Assembly: GCF_000019905.1 (NCBI RefSeq)
Contig: NC_010556.1
Coordinates: 2,010,001-2,074,000, forward strand
Reading direction: 5' to 3'
Length of the DNA stretch: 64,000 nt
DNA from: Exiguobacterium artemiae 255-15
GTDB taxonomy: Bacteria; Bacillota; Bacilli; Exiguobacteriales; Exiguobacteriaceae
The notes beneath the pieces were generated by a model. The model was not told the origin of the DNA. It did no database searches and was given only the letters and a program-made list of their open reading frames with translations. The position numbers and the translations under genes are program-made. Of this stretch, positions 29,915 to 43,091 are shown piece after piece. Each line of letters begins with the position of its first letter. Position 1 is the first letter of the stretch.

Positions 29915-31191
29915 TGTACTTCCTCCTTTAATTTCGCGACAATCGTATCGGCAACAGCAGATAATGGTACATCAATCTGTTCGCCGGTCGACATGTCTTT
30001 TAACGCAGCCGCTCCGCGCTCGACTTCTTCGTCTCCGAGGATGACGGTGAAACGTGCTTTCAAACGGTCTGCCGCTTTGAATTGCCCCTTAAACTTCCGT
30101 CCGAGATAATCACGGTCTGCGGCAAGTCCTTCAAGACGCATCAACTGCAACAGGCGTGTTGCCGTTTTTTCAACTTCATCGTTGCCTTGCGCGACGATGA
30201 AGACATCAATTGCATCATCGATTTCCGGCAGGACCCCTTCATTTTCAAGCGCCATCAACAGACGTTCGATTCCGATTCCAAATCCGATTCCCGGTGTGGC
30301 CGGTCCGCCGATTTGTTCAACGAGTCCGTTATAACGTCCGCCCCCGCAAAGTGTCGTAATCGCGCCGAACCCTTCTGCTTCCGACATGATTTCAAATGAC
30401 GTGTGATTATAGTAATCCAGTCCGCGGACAAGGGTCGGATCAATCACGTATTCGATACCAAGCGCATCCAGGTGCAACAGGACTTGATCGAAGTACTCTT
30501 TCGAAGCCGGATTCAAAAAGTCGAGAATCGATGGGGCTGTCGCCATACTCGGGTGATTCCGGTCGACTTTACAATCGAGTACGCGAAGCGGATTCACTTC
30601 CAGACGGTTTTGACAATCCTGACATAACTCGTGAGCGACCGGCTTAAAGTGGTTGACGAGTGCTTCCCGGTGTGCGGCACGACTTTCGCTGTCTCCGAGC
30701 GAGTTGATGACGAGCTTCAGTTTTTTCAGTCCGAATGAGCGGTAAATGCTCATCGCCAGGCTGATGACTTCTGCATCGATGGCCGGCTCTTCACTGCCGA
30801 GTGCCTCGACACCGTATTGGTGCAGTTGACGGAAACGTCCGGCTTGCGGGCGTTCATAACGGAACATCGGTCCGATGTAAAAGAGTTTGACGGGCTGATT
30901 GGCAGCACCGTACAGTTTATTCGTCACGAATGACCGAACGACTGCTGCCGTCCCTTCCGGACGAAGCGTAAATTGTTCTTTGCCGCGCTTTTCAAGCATG
31001 AACATCTCTTTTTGAACGATGTCCGTCGTCTCACCGACACCGCGTTTAAACAGCTCTGTTTCTTCGAAAATCGGTGTCCGGATTTCTTTGTAGTTATACC
31101 GTTTACTGATCTCCCGCAATTGGTTTTCAATATACTGCCAACGTTCCACTGTACCGGGAAGTACATCAAACGTTCCGCGTGGTAATTTCAT
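29911..31191 (-). CDS. hisS: Histidine--tRNA ligase
   Basis: 426 residues, class IIa. RGTFDVLPG at the start, motif 2 region [23 protein letters not shown], the HisA motif [15 protein letters not shown], and motif 3 [16 protein letters not shown]-terminal anticodon-binding domain from about residue 325. The ATG at 31191 follows AAAGGAGG; the open frame extends far upstream through the T-box leader without a start signal. First gene of the hisS-aspS operon. Confidence 0.97.
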   Translation of the reverse strand: MKLPRGTFDVLPGTVERWQYIENQLREISKRYNYKEIRTPIFEETELFKRGVGETTDIVQKEMFMLEKRGKEQFTLRPEGTAAVVRSFVTNKLYGAANQPVKLFYIGPMFRYERPQAGRFRQLHQYGVEALGSEEPAIDAEVISLAMSIYRSFGLKKLKLVINSLGDSESRAAHREALVNHFKPVAHELCQDCQNRLEVNPLRVLDCKVDRNHPSMATAPSILDFLNPASKEYFDQVLLHLDALGIEYVIDPTLVRGLDYYNHTSFEIMSEAEGFGAITTLCGGGRYNGLVEQIGGPATPGIGFGIGIERLLMALENEGVLPEIDDAIDVFIVAQGNDEVEKTATRLLQLMRLEGLAADRDYLGRKFKGQFKAADRLKARFTVILGDEEVERGAAALKDMSTGEQIDVPLSAVADTIVAKLKEEVQ

Positions 31192-31213
31192 CCTAATTCC
31201 TCCTTTTGAATAC

Positions 31214-31468
31214 AAAAAAAGCCCTCGTCCGCAAAGGGACGAGAACTTAAAGATCCCGTGGTACCACCCTGGTTGCTGAAAAATCTCAGCCACTCGGTGC
31301 AGTTAACGCCTGCCTACGATTTCCCCTACTCTGTTCGTTTCAGGAAAATACCTCAAAAGGGTCTTTCATCTAGTTCGTCTGATCGCCCTTTCAGCCGGGG
31401 AGCGACTCTCTATGCAGCCGAGATCTAAATTACTCTTCTTCGTCATCGGTTCTTAATTCGTTCTGTTA
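31214..31468 (-). ncRNA. T-box leader of hisS-aspS
   Basis: Minus strand: T-box GGGTGGTACCACGGG at 31255-31269, terminator stem CTCGTCC / GGACGAG at 31222-31243 and T7 at 31214-31220. In the trpS and alaS leaders of this window the specifier lies 88 and 89 bases before GGGTGG. Here the codon at the comparable place (94 bases) is GAC for Asp (31363-31361, context GAAAGACCC); a CAC for His occurs only 30 bases before the T-box. So the leader may sense tRNA-Asp. The specifier is inference. Confidence 0.9.
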
Positions 31469-31474
31469 TCCTTT

Positions 31475-31503
31475 ATATTGCCTCGTCCAAAAGATCCTGT
31501 CAA
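31475..31503 (-). promoter_or_regulatory. Promoter of the hisS-aspS leader
   Basis: Minus-strand TTGACA (31498-31503), 17-base spacer, CAATAT (31475-31480), just downstream of dtd. Confidence 0.6.
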
Positions 31504-31511
31504 GACTTTGG

Positions 31512-31949
31512 TCACTTTTCAAGAATCAACGTCACCGGTCCGTCATTGACGAGCGCAACGTCCATCATCGCTCCGAACTGTCCGGTCTCGACGATGATTC
31601 CCTGCTGACGTAAACGAGCGTTGAACGCTTCATACAACTCATTTGCAACATCAGGTTTGGCCGCTTCTGTAAAAGCAGGGCGACGGCCCTTTTTGACGTC
31701 TCCGTATAAGGTGAACTGGGACACCGATAAAATCTTCCCCTCGACATCCTGAAGCGACCGGTTCATCCGTTCTTCTTCATCCTCGAACACACGTAACCCG
31801 GCAATCTTGTCCGCCAACCAGTTGACTTGCTCCAGCGTATCGTCATGCGTGACCCCGACGAGTAAAAGAAATCCTTGATCGATTTGACCGGCAACCGTCC
31901 CTTCGACCGTCACGCTTGCTTCTTTGACCCGTTGTAATACGACTCGCAT
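31512..31949 (-). CDS. dtd: D-aminoacyl-tRNA deacylase
   Basis: 145 residues. Frees tRNA from D-amino acids and glycine mis-charged on tRNA-Ala. The two signature motifs are present: SQFTLYGD near residue 78 and NDGPVTL at the C-terminus, which carries the Gly-cisPro pair. Start MRVVLQRV matches the family. It follows rel by 13 bases and shares its message; the hisS promoter begins inside the region just after it. Confidence 0.95.
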   Translation of the reverse strand: MRVVLQRVKEASVTVEGTVAGQIDQGFLLLVGVTHDDTLEQVNWLADKIAGLRVFEDEEERMNRSLQDVEGKILSVSQFTLYGDVKKGRRPAFTEAAKPDVANELYEAFNARLRQQGIIVETGQFGAMMDVALVNDGPVTLILEK

Positions 31950-31962
31950 TTCTATCCGCTCC

Positions 31963-34161
31963 TTATGTCATCATGACGCGATGCACGGCATACACGTCTG
32001 ATATTTGTTTAATTCGATCGACGACCTTTTGCAGGTGATTGACGTTGTCGATTGCGATCGTCATTGAAATCTTGGCCTGTTTGCTGTCGTCTCCCTTACC
32101 GCTGACAGCTACGATATTCGTGTTCATCGCGGACACCGATTGGAGGACATCATTTAACAGACCCGCCCGGTCAAAACCGGAAATTTCGATTTCGACGTTA
32201 TAACTCTTGACCGTCTTGCCTTCATGTTCCCATTCGACTTCAAGCAACCGTTCCGGATTCTGTTCATGAATCACATTCAGACAATCGGACCGGTGAATCG
32301 AAACACCGCGACCGCGGGTAATATACCCGACGATATCATCACCCGGAACCGGGTTGCAGCAACGGCTCATGCGGACCAGCATGTTGTCGATGCCTTTGAC
32401 ACGAACGCCTTCCGGATTTTGTTTCTTCGGTCGGTCAAACGTCTTCATTTCACTGATGGCTTCGTTTAATTCAAGATTTTTTGACTCTTTGTCTTTGCGC
32501 AATTTTTCCGTCAATTTATGCGCGACTTGGGCAGCGGTCAGACCGTGATATCCGACGGCAGCATACATATCTTCTTCTTGACCGAAGTTGAACTTCCGTG
32601 TCACGTCCTCAAGTGTCTTATCGTTGATGACATCCTTTGGTTCAAAGCCGAGTTTTTTTACTTCCGCCTCAATCAGTTCCCGACCTTTCGAGACGTTTTC
32701 TTCCCGTTGTTGCCGTTTGAACCATTGACGGATTTTATTTTTCGCCTGACTCGATACACAAATCTTGAGCCAATCCTTGCTTGGTCCATAACTGTGTTTC
32801 GACGTAACGATTTCAATGATGTCACCGGTCTTCAGTTTGTAATCGATCGGCACCATCCGTCCGTTGACTTTTGCTCCAATCGTCCGGTGTCCGATTTCCG
32901 TATGGATCCGGTAGGCATAATCAATCGGCACCGACCCTTTCGGCAATTCGATGACGTCACCCTTTGGTGTAAAGACGTACAGCATATCGCTGAAGAAGTC
33001 GACTTTGACCGACTCCATGAATTCTTCCGCATCGGCGGTATCTTTTTGTAACTCCAGAATTTCACGGAAGTGGGCGATTTTATCTTCAAAACCTGACTTC
33101 GCCTCTTGCTCTTTTCCTTCTTTGTAAGCCCAGTGTGCGGCAATTCCGTATTCGGCGATGAAATGCATATCGCGTGTCCGAATTTGCACTTCAAGCGGTT
33201 CACCCTTCGGCCCGATAACCGTTGTATGCAACGACTGGTACATGTTCGGTTTAGGCATCGCGATATAGTCCTTGAAGCGTCCCGGCATCGGTTTGTATTG
33301 GGTGTGAATGATTCCGAGAACCGCGTAACAATCCTTGATGGAGTCGACGATGATTCGCACGGCCATCAAATCATAGATTTCGCTGAATTCTTTTTTCGAG
33401 TTCTGCATCTTGTTGTAGATCGAGTAGATATGTTTCGGACGACCATCCACCTCGGCTGCGATCTCGACTTCTTCGAGTACTTCGTTGACTTCATCGATGA
33501 CAGACGTGACGAGCGCTTCGCGTTCCGTCCGCTTTTGTTTCATCATCGAGACAATCCGGTAGTATTGTTGCGGATTGATGTAACGCAGACTGATGTCTTC
33601 GAGTTCCCATTTAATCGTCGAAATCCCGAGTCGATGCGCGAGCGGCGCAAAGATTTCAAGCGTTTCTTCTGCTTTTTGGACTTGTTTCTCTTTGACCATA
33701 TGTTGAAGCGTCCGCATGTTGTGCAGGCGGTCGGCTAACTTGATCAAAATCACGCGGATGTCTTCTGCCATCGCAATAAACATCTTCCGGTGATTTTCTG
33801 CCAATTCTTCTCGTTTGGACTTGTATTTGATCTTCCCGAGTTTCGTCACGCCATCGACCAGCATCGCGACATCTGCTCCGAATCGTTCCGTGAGTTCTTC
33901 CAGCGTAATGTCAGTGTCTTCGACGACATCATGAAGAAGAGCGGCAACAATCGTCGTCGCGTCGAGTCCGATATCTACCAGTATCCCAGCCACTTGAACC
34001 GGGTGAATGATATAAGGTTCACCCGATCGACGAAATTGTCCTTCATGCTCGTCTTTTGCGAATTGATAGGCACGTTCGATATCTTTGACTTCTGCCTCTG
34101 TCATGTACTCCACACATCGAGCGAGAAGGTCTTCTACATTTACGATTTGTTTATTTGTCAT
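31963..34161 (-). CDS. rel: Bifunctional (p)ppGpp synthetase/hydrolase Rel
   Basis: 732 residues. HD hydrolase domain with H53 in IIHP and H77-D78 in LLHDVVEDT; synthetase domain with [13 protein letters not shown] and the RFKDYIA motif, the RXKD form seen in bifunctional enzymes; TGS domain ([19 protein letters not shown]); C-terminal ACT domain. The protein makes and degrades the stringent-response alarmones. AGGATAAGGG lies before the ATG. It has its own promoter after the apt terminator. Confidence 0.96.
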   Translation of the reverse strand: MTNKQIVNVEDLLARCVEYMTEAEVKDIERAYQFAKDEHEGQFRRSGEPYIIHPVQVAGILVDIGLDATTIVAALLHDVVEDTDITLEELTERFGADVAMLVDGVTKLGKIKYKSKREELAENHRKMFIAMAEDIRVILIKLADRLHNMRTLQHMVKEKQVQKAEETLEIFAPLAHRLGISTIKWELEDISLRYINPQQYYRIVSMMKQKRTEREALVTSVIDEVNEVLEEVEIAAEVDGRPKHIYSIYNKMQNSKKEFSEIYDLMAVRIIVDSIKDCYAVLGIIHTQYKPMPGRFKDYIAMPKPNMYQSLHTTVIGPKGEPLEVQIRTRDMHFIAEYGIAAHWAYKEGKEQEAKSGFEDKIAHFREILELQKDTADAEEFMESVKVDFFSDMLYVFTPKGDVIELPKGSVPIDYAYRIHTEIGHRTIGAKVNGRMVPIDYKLKTGDIIEIVTSKHSYGPSKDWLKICVSSQAKNKIRQWFKRQQREENVSKGRELIEAEVKKLGFEPKDVINDKTLEDVTRKFNFGQEEDMYAAVGYHGLTAAQVAHKLTEKLRKDKESKNLELNEAISEMKTFDRPKKQNPEGVRVKGIDNMLVRMSRCCNPVPGDDIVGYITRGRGVSIHRSDCLNVIHEQNPERLLEVEWEHEGKTVKSYNVEIEISGFDRAGLLNDVLQSVSAMNTNIVAVSGKGDDSKQAKISMTIAIDNVNHLQKVVDRIKQISDVYAVHRVMMT

Positions 34162-34220
34162 CCCTTATCCTCACCCAGTCCCCGGGATTGATTACGCTGA
34201 ATCCCTAATATATATCCTCT

Positions 34221-34249
34221 ATTATCGTGAAATTTTGATAATATGTCAA
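34221..34249 (-). promoter_or_regulatory. Promoter of rel-dtd
   Basis: Minus-strand TTGACA (34244-34249), 17-base spacer, GATAAT (34221-34226), immediately after the apt terminator. Confidence 0.75.
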
Positions 34250-34254
34250 AATAA

Positions 34255-34293
34255 AAAGAAATACCCCCCCGACCACTGCCGAGAAGGTATTGC
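34255..34293 (-). terminator. Terminator of apt
   Basis: Minus-strand stem GCAATACC / GGTATTTC with a long loop containing a G7 run, followed by TTTTTAT. The stem is short, so termination may be incomplete. Confidence 0.6.
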
Positions 34294-34300
34294 TTATTCA

Positions 34301-34819
34301 TTAATCTGCGTAACGAATCAAGGATAAAATATCGTATCCTTCTAATTTTTCACGTCCGCCTAAACCGTCAAGTTCAATCAGGAATCCGATTCCGGCAACC
34401 GTTCCACCGAGTTGCTCAATCATTTTGATTGTCGCTTCGATCGTGCCGCCTGTTGCCAGTAGGTCATCGAGAATGACGACGCGTTGTCCTGGTTGGATTG
34501 CATCGTGGTGCATCGTCAAGACATCTTTCCCGTACTCAAGACCATACTCGACACGGACTGTCTCACGCGGTAATTTTCCTTCTTTACGAACTGGAACAAA
34601 TCCGATTTCCATCGCGTATGCTGCTGGGCATCCGACAACGAATCCGCGTGCTTCCGGTCCGGCGATGACGTCCGCGCCTTGCTTACGGGCATAGTCGATC
34701 AATGCATCGACTGACTGCTTATAAGCAGGACCGTTCTGCATCAGGGATGTGATATCTTTGAAACTGATTCCTTCTTTCGGCCAGTTTTCGACCTCTTTTA
34801 TATGCTGTTTGAACTCCAT
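34301..34819 (-). CDS. apt: Adenine phosphoribosyltransferase
   Basis: 172 residues. Makes AMP from adenine and PRPP in purine salvage. N-terminal [22 protein letters not shown], and the PRPP loop [14 protein letters not shown] are all typical. Its start overlaps the end of recJ by 22 bases, so translation is coupled. Position between recJ and rel matches B. subtilis. Confidence 0.97.
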   Translation of the reverse strand: MEFKQHIKEVENWPKEGISFKDITSLMQNGPAYKQSVDALIDYARKQGADVIAGPEARGFVVGCPAAYAMEIGFVPVRKEGKLPRETVRVEYGLEYGKDVLTMHHDAIQPGQRVVILDDLLATGGTIEATIKMIEQLGGTVAGIGFLIELDGLGGREKLEGYDILSLIRYAD

Positions 34820-37107
34820 GTCATTTCCTCCTGCTTCGCCGCTTCTACCAAAGTATCAAAACGCTCTTTCAACTGAGCGAGTGACGAATAAATGTATTGT
34901 TGCTCAAGACGTTGACGTTCCTCATGACGCTTGTACGTCGTTGCTTCCGTCAAGTCCCGTTTTTCAGCATTCGGGTTTACACCCGGCAGCCCGTCCTCCA
35001 TTGTAACAAGAAAATCAAGTTCCGAAAACACTGAATGCATAAAGTTAATCGAACGTTTCGACCATTTTCGCGATTTCGACAAACGAACAAGCCCGATTCG
35101 GAGCTCGTCACGGGGACATTTCGCAAAGTAATTGAAATAATGTTTAAACTCTTCCCGTGACGGAATCGTCTCGAAATAGTACCCTTCATCCTTAAACGCA
35201 CAGTAAATCCGTTCGGCATCTTTTAAATACGGCAAGAAAGCTGCTTCTTCTTCGGGCAAATCCAAAAAGACAACATTTGCCTTCGCCTCTCCGTTCAGCG
35301 GACGCTCGGCATATTTGGATTGTGTTTCTTCCGAAAATGCAACAAATGTCGTCGTGTCGTGCGGAAGTTCAAATAAATCCGTTAATGGTTTTTTCCCACC
35401 GCGGTAATCGAACAATTGATAATCCACGACGGCCAGATCCTGAATCATCAGTTGCGGTTTACGGAAACCGTTCCATTCGTTGATGTTCAGACTCCCCATC
35501 AATGAAACTTCAGCGAGCGATGATACTTCGTCAACGGCATCTCCAAACCCGAATCCGATACCATCGAGTTCCGTTTTCCCGTCCGTCACAAGAACCTTCA
35601 AGTGCGTTAAATCACGCCCGATTCGTTTCAAGTCCCGAATGTTGGCGCCTTCGACGACGACACGTGGCGACGGATTTCCCATACCAAACGGAGACAACCG
35701 TCCCATTTCTTCAATCAAGCCAATCGAGACATCCGAGACACGTAAACGTAAATCAATCTCCGTCGTGGCGATAAACGCTTCGTCCGGCAGACTTGCCGCT
35801 TGGGCATTCAACCGTTCTCGTAACACCGGGACGTTTTCTGATGACAATGTCATCCCGGCAGCCGCCGGATGTCCTCCGAAGTGCGGTAAGATGTCAGCCG
35901 TCTGATTCAACTCGGCAAAGAGGTCAAAGGCTGCAATCGAACGTCCTGATCCTTTAGCCGTCCCTTTTTCTGCATCGTGACACAACAGAATGACCGGACG
36001 ATGGTACTTTTCAACGAGCCGGGATGCGACGATTCCGACGACACCGGGATTCCATTGATCGGAATCAACGACTAAAACACGATCGGATAGATAATGTTGC
36101 TCCACGAGTGCCGTCGCTTCTTCGGCAATTTTTTTGACGATATCCTGCCGTTGTTTGTTTTGCTGATCGAGTTGCTCGGCGAGCGGTTCCGCTTCTTCCA
36201 TCGTTTCCGCAAGCAGCATCTCAAGCGCTGGCATCGCCGAGTCAAGACGTCCGGCCGCATTGATCCGGGGTCCAAAGGCAAATCCGACCGATTCTTCCGT
36301 CAATTCGTCTTCGACGAGACTGCAGACTTTCCGTAACGCCAGGATGCCAGGCCGTTCACTGGCATTCAATGCTTCAATTCCTTTTGCTGCAAGCAAACGG
36401 TTTTCGCCGATAAGCGGGACTAAATCGGCAATCGTTCCGAGTACAGCCAAATCAAGCAATTCTTCCGGTACACGCCCAAGCAGCGCGTGAGCGACCTTAA
36501 AGGCTACACCGGCTCCGGCGAGCTTCGAATACGGATAGTTGGAATCGACACCCGGATGAATCATAGCAAAAGCGTCCGGCAGGACATCTTTTGCTTCATG
36601 GTGATCGGTAATGATTAAATCGACGCCGAGTTCTTTTAAAACAGCCGCTTCCTCGATGCCGGAAATCCCGCAGTCGACCGTGATGACGAGACCGAATCCT
36701 TCTTCTGCTGCCCAGCGGAACGCCGCCTCGTTCGGTCCATAACCTTCCGTAAAACGATTCGGGATATAACATTCCGCCATCGCACCGACTTCAATCAACG
36801 CATGCCATAAAATCGCAGCGGAACTGACACCGTCAACATCGTAATCGCCGTAAATCAAAATCATTTCACCTTCATCTGCCGCCTGCTGAATTCGGGTGAT
36901 CACTTTGGTCATATCCTGGAACAAAAAAGGATCATGAAATGCCGTTTGATCCGTTTCCAAAAATGCCTTGGCTTGATCGGCGGTATCAAATCCCCGCTGA
37001 ACAAGCAAGTGCGCAACTTGCCGGGATACGTTCACCTGGTCGGCTAACTCGTCTATTTTAAGCGAATCGACGTCTTTGTCGATCCATGTTTTCTTTGAAT
37101 GATACAT
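34798..37107 (-). CDS. recJ: Single-stranded-DNA-specific exonuclease RecJ
   Basis: 769 residues. DHH phosphoesterase domain: [35 protein letters not shown]1 domain with [12 protein letters not shown]; an OB domain and a C-terminal Bacillales extension of about 200 residues. RecJ degrades 5' ends of single strands in recombination and repair. The ATG at 37107 follows TTGGAGGGA; the open frame extends to 37143 without a site. Confidence 0.95.
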   Translation of the reverse strand: MYHSKKTWIDKDVDSLKIDELADQVNVSRQVAHLLVQRGFDTADQAKAFLETDQTAFHDPFLFQDMTKVITRIQQAADEGEMILIYGDYDVDGVSSAAILWHALIEVGAMAECYIPNRFTEGYGPNEAAFRWAAEEGFGLVITVDCGISGIEEAAVLKELGVDLIITDHHEAKDVLPDAFAMIHPGVDSNYPYSKLAGAGVAFKVAHALLGRVPEELLDLAVLGTIADLVPLIGENRLLAAKGIEALNASERPGILALRKVCSLVEDELTEESVGFAFGPRINAAGRLDSAMPALEMLLAETMEEAEPLAEQLDQQNKQRQDIVKKIAEEATALVEQHYLSDRVLVVDSDQWNPGVVGIVASRLVEKYHRPVILLCHDAEKGTAKGSGRSIAAFDLFAELNQTADILPHFGGHPAAAGMTLSSENVPVLRERLNAQAASLPDEAFIATTEIDLRLRVSDVSIGLIEEMGRLSPFGMGNPSPRVVVEGANIRDLKRIGRDLTHLKVLVTDGKTELDGIGFGFGDAVDEVSSLAEVSLMGSLNINEWNGFRKPQLMIQDLAVVDYQLFDYRGGKKPLTDLFELPHDTTTFVAFSEETQSKYAERPLNGEAKANVVFLDLPEEEAAFLPYLKDAERIYCAFKDEGYYFETIPSREEFKHYFNYFAKCPRDELRIGLVRLSKSRKWSKRSINFMHSVFSELDFLVTMEDGLPGVNPNAEKRDLTEATTYKRHEERQRLEQQYIYSSLAQLKERFDTLVEAAKQEEMTWSSNSI

Positions 37108-37140
37108 CCAATCCCTCCAATCAACTCCATCATTATAGAA

Positions 37141-37172
37141 CAAAACCCGCGTTAGCGATAGCTAACACGGGT
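37141..37172 (-). terminator. Terminator-like hairpin between secF and recJ
   Basis: Twelve-base stem ACCCGTGTTAGC / GCTAACGCGGGT followed by TTTTG. A TATAAT lies just beyond it (minus strand) and may serve recJ. Confidence 0.75.
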
Positions 37173-37176
37173 CAGG

Positions 37177-38103
37177 TTATGAGGCTTGTTTAGATGATTT
37201 GAGCGTCCGGCCTTTCATGACGAGCCACAATTGGGCTGCGATGAAAATTGAAGAATACATCCCCATGATCAGACCCACCAATAAGGCAAGGCTGAATCCA
37301 CGAATCGCTTCACTGCCGAAGATATAGAGCGCCGCTGCCGTCATGATGACTGTGACGACAGTATTGATTGAACGAATGATTGTCTGTTGAATCGATTCGT
37401 TGACAATATGCGACAATTCGCTGAACGTCACTTGTCGGCCGCCTTTTTCAGCATGGGCGAGATTTTCCCGAACCCTGTCGAACGTAACAATCGTATCATT
37501 GACCGAATACCCGATGATGGTCAAGATCGCTGCGATGAAGTACAGATTGACTTCAATCTGGAACAGCGAGAAGAAGGCGATGATCATCAAGGCGTCATGG
37601 AGCAACGCAAGAACAGTCGCAATCCCGTATAACGGTTGGAAACGGAACGAGACGTAGATGACGATCCCAAGCGACGCCAGTAAAACGGCATAAATTGCAT
37701 TACGGGCAATCTCCTGACCGACCTGGGCAGATACAGTCGAAATGCTTGGTTCTTTCTTGTATTTCGCTTCAATCGCTTGTTTCATTTTCGAGATTTGTTG
37801 CTGATCGAATTCTCCGACGAACGTCACGTTCGCGAGCTTGCCGCCTTGCGCAAATTGAACACCGTTAATTTCCGCTGCGTCAATTCCGGCATCTTCGATA
37901 ACGGAACGAACCTCTGATTCCTTAATCGTGTTCGTTGAAGAAATTTCAACCCGTGTTCCTTCTGTAAAGTCAATTCCGAGGTTCAGGCCGCGGAGTGTGA
38001 GCAACAAAACAGAAATGACGACAAGGGCAATCGTGATGATAAAGTAAATGTTCCGGTGTTTTACATAATCAAATTTCGTAGGATTAAAGTTCACGAATTT
38101 CAC
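37177..38103 (-). CDS. secF: Protein translocase subunit SecF
   Basis: 308 residues with six predicted membrane helices and an extracytoplasmic loop after the first. SecF words: LGIDFTEGTRVEI, VGQEIARNAIYAVLLASLGIVIYVSFRF, LTIIGYSVNDTIVTFDRVREN and RSINTVVTVIMTAAALYIFG. Works with SecD to pull proteins through SecYEG using the ion gradient. Its start overlaps the secD end by 20 bases. In B. subtilis SecD and SecF are one fused protein; here they are separate. Confidence 0.95.
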   Translation of the reverse strand: MKFVNFNPTKFDYVKHRNIYFIITIALVVISVLLLTLRGLNLGIDFTEGTRVEISSTNTIKESEVRSVIEDAGIDAAEINGVQFAQGGKLANVTFVGEFDQQQISKMKQAIEAKYKKEPSISTVSAQVGQEIARNAIYAVLLASLGIVIYVSFRFQPLYGIATVLALLHDALMIIAFFSLFQIEVNLYFIAAILTIIGYSVNDTIVTFDRVRENLAHAEKGGRQVTFSELSHIVNESIQQTIIRSINTVVTVIMTAAALYIFGSEAIRGFSLALLVGLIMGMYSSIFIAAQLWLVMKGRTLKSSKQAS

Positions 38104-39388
38104 TCTCCTTTACGCCAAACCAGGTTTTCTTCTTATCAAACCATCGGCTGCTGACGAGAAGTTGCATCAGGTAACGTGAGATGAAAACATTCGTGACGAA
38201 CGTGACGGCAATCGAGACCATCAGCATGATCGCGAATCCTTTGACGGTACTCGTTCCGAAGTAATACAACACGCCTGCAGAAATCAACGTCGTCAAGTTG
38301 GCATCAAGAATCGTACCAAATGAGCGGCGGTTACCGGCTTTGAAAGCAGACAAGACAGATTTCCCGCTTCGGAGTTCATCTTTGATCCGTTCTGCCGTGA
38401 TGATGTTGGCATCTACCGCCATCCCGACTCCAAGGACAAGGGCCGCGATTCCCGGTAAGGTCAGGACGGCGTTAATTCCGTTAAAGAAGATCATGACGAG
38501 ATAGATGTAGAACAACAAGGTAATGATCGATACGAAACCGGATACCCGGTAAAACAGCAACATGAACAAGAAGACGGCTGCGACACCGATCATCGACGCA
38601 AACAAAGTCTGGTCGAGGGCATCTTGACCAAATGCGGCCGAGACAGACGTCGAGTAGATTTCATCCAGCTTAACCGGTAGTGCTCCGGCGTTTAAGATGG
38701 AGGATAGTTGCTTCCCGTATTCTGCTGTAATGTCACCACCGGAGATGATGGCTTTATCCGAGTTGATCGGCTGTTGGACCGATGCATCGGAGACAATTTT
38801 AGAGTTTTCTTTTTGAATCTCTTTTTCGTACGTATCGCCTTTCTCATAGTCGAGCCAAATGACAAGACGATTGGCGGGCGGTTGCATTTTTGATACTTGT
38901 TGTGTCACTTCATAAAATTTTTCTTTCGACTTCATTGTCAGTTCGACGAGCGGTGCATTTGTTTGCGGATCGTATCCGACTTTTGCGCCTTTAGCCTTTA
39001 AGTCTGAACCATCAAGTAACACTTTGTCGTTGATGTCCCGGAATGACAATTCGGCTGTCGAGGATAGAATCTGACGGGCTTCACTCTGATTTTTGACACC
39101 GGCTAGTTGAACACGAATCCGGTTGTCTCCTTCGATCCGAATATCCGGCTCTGAGACACCGAGTACGTTGACCCGATTTTCGATTGCCGTCAGTGTCGCG
39201 CTCATCGCATTGGCATCGATGACGTCGCCTTTTTTCAACGGTTGTACTTCATACAACACTTCAAATCCGCCTTTTAAATCAAGACCGAGTTTTGTGTCTT
39301 TTAAGAGCCAATTCGATGTCGTGCCAATCAAAACGAGCAGCGCGGCAACGATGATGAAGAACGTGGCCAGTTTTCCCTTCTTAATCAT
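38084..39388 (-). CDS. secD: Protein translocase subunit SecD
   Basis: 434 residues. N-terminal helix, then LGLDLKGGFEVLYEV, the large P1 domain, and five C-terminal helices with IPGIAALVLGVGMAVDANIITAERIKDELRSGKS-like sequence. The protein is somewhat shorter than E. coli SecD (615) because of a smaller P1 region, as in other Firmicutes. AAAGGAC precedes the ATG. Operon with secF; separated from yajC by a terminator. Confidence 0.95.
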   Translation of the reverse strand: MIKKGKLATFFIIVAALLVLIGTTSNWLLKDTKLGLDLKGGFEVLYEVQPLKKGDVIDANAMSATLTAIENRVNVLGVSEPDIRIEGDNRIRVQLAGVKNQSEARQILSSTAELSFRDINDKVLLDGSDLKAKGAKVGYDPQTNAPLVELTMKSKEKFYEVTQQVSKMQPPANRLVIWLDYEKGDTYEKEIQKENSKIVSDASVQQPINSDKAIISGGDITAEYGKQLSSILNAGALPVKLDEIYSTSVSAAFGQDALDQTLFASMIGVAAVFLFMLLFYRVSGFVSIITLLFYIYLVMIFFNGINAVLTLPGIAALVLGVGMAVDANIITAERIKDELRSGKSVLSAFKAGNRRSFGTILDANLTTLISAGVLYYFGTSTVKGFAIMLMVSIAVTFVTNVFISRYLMQLLVSSRWFDKKKTWFGVKESEIREL

Positions 39389-39500
39389 GCTACATTGTCC
39401 TTTCTCTCAATCCCAGTATATTTTCAGACAACTTTCTTATCCTATCCTAGCTTACATAAGAATTAGTAATCTTAGCAATCGTTTTTCTCATATAAAAACA

Positions 39501-39535
39501 GAAAAGACGCTTCCGAATTCGGAAAGCGTCTTTTT
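39501..39535 (-). terminator. Terminator of yajC
   Basis: Stem AAAAGACGCTTTCCG / CGGAAGCGTCTTTT (one bulge), T-rich on both sides, just after the yajC stop. Confidence 0.88.
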
Positions 39536-39541
39536 CTAGCC

Positions 39542-39832
39542 TTATTCGACGATTTCGTCGTCCATGACAGTCGTAGTTTTTTTCGTAACTTCTGCGACCG
39601 CACTACGGTTGAACGTCAATTGAGCGTTACCCGATTTCAATGTGACTGTCGTCTCATCTACTTTTTGTACGACCCCATGAAGGCCACCGATCGTTACGAT
39701 CGAGTCACCGCGTGATAACTGGGTTTGCATCTCACGCACTTGCTTCTGGCGTTTGTTCTGTGGACGAATCAACAAGAAATAAAACACCACGAAGATCAAG
39801 ATCATCGGGAGGAATGTCAATAATTGTTGCAT
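39542..39832 (-). CDS. yajC: Preprotein translocase subunit YajC
   Basis: 96 residues: one N-terminal membrane helix (LPMILIFVVFYFLLIRPQNKRQKQ, the PQxKR junction being characteristic) and a cytoplasmic domain with GDSIVTIGGLHGVV. Accessory to SecDF. The ATG at 39832 follows AAAGGAG by 8 bases; an ATG at 39856 has no site. Follows tgt. Confidence 0.94.
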   Translation of the reverse strand: MQQLLTFLPMILIFVVFYFLLIRPQNKRQKQVREMQTQLSRGDSIVTIGGLHGVVQKVDETTVTLKSGNAQLTFNRSAVAEVTKKTTTVMDDEIVE

Positions 39833-39903
39833 CTGAGTCAGCTCCTTTTCATTCAAATCACGTTCATTATACCGTAAAAAGAATAGAATTGTCAGACCAT
39901 TTA

Positions 39904-42089
<2,186 letters not shown>

Positions 42090-42091
42090 CT

Positions 42092-43087
42092 TTAGTTTCC
42101 TTCTTTCAATCCTAAATGTCGCCGCGCAAACGGCGTCAAAACACGACCTCGTGGTGTACGTTGTAAAAATCCTTGCTGCAGCAAGTATGGTTCATAGACA
42201 TCTTCAATCGTCTGGGCATCTTCACCGATCGTCGCAGCAATCGTTTCAAGGCCGACCGGTCCGCCGGCAAAACGTTCGGCAAGCGAACGTAACAGACGGT
42301 GATCGACGTCATCCAGCCCGAGTGCATCCACATGCAGACGATCAAGGGCGCCCGTCGCAAGTGTCGCATCGATTGCCGTTTGGTGTGCGACTTGTGCAAA
42401 ATCACGGACACGCCGCAACAGACGGTTGGCGACACGGGGTGTTCCCCGGGAACGGAGCGCAATCGCTTCCGCTGCCATCCGGTCCGCTTCAAAACCAAAC
42501 AAGCGGGACGTCCGTGTAACAATCGCCGCCAATTCCGGCATCGTATAGTACTCGAGTTTCAGCGTCACTCCAAACCGGTCACGAAGCGGAGCCGATAACA
42601 TACCGGCCCGCGTCGTTGCTCCGACGAGGGTAAACGGCGGTAAATCAATCCGCACACTGCGGGCGAGTTCGCCTTGACCGATGACGATATCGAGGCAATA
42701 GTCTTCCATCGCCGGATAAAGAATTTCCTCAATCGACCGGCTTAACCGGTGAATCTCATCGATGAACAAGACATCTCCCGGTTCGAGCGAAGATAAAATA
42801 GCAGCCAAATCGCCCGGACGTTCAATCGCCGGTCCGGCTGTCGTCTTGATACCGACCCCCATCTCATTGGCAATGATTGTCGCAAGCGTCGTCTTACCAA
42901 GACCGGGAGGACCGTATAAAAGTACGTGGTCCAGTGTTTCCTGACGGATTTTTGCCGCTTGGATAAAGACACTTAAGTTGCCTTTTGCCTTCTCTTGACC
43001 AATATATTGATCAAGTGTCTGAGGACGCAAACTCCACTCTTCCTGATCTTCCGCATGTGCGGATTCTGACAAAATCCGTTCTTCCAC
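42092..43087 (-). CDS. ruvB: Holliday junction branch migration ATPase RuvB
   Basis: 331 residues. AAA+ motor: Walker [10 protein letters not shown], Walker B FIDEIHR, sensor motif [18 protein letters not shown], and the C-terminal winged helix with [13 protein letters not shown]. Four bases after ruvA. Confidence 0.98.
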
Positions 43088-43091
43088 GTTC

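Noticed and set aside
31191-31293. A longer N-terminus for HisRS reaching into the T-box leader
   Set aside because: The extra residues are encoded by the T-box terminator region; the ATG at 31191 has a strong AAAGGAGG site and matches the family start.
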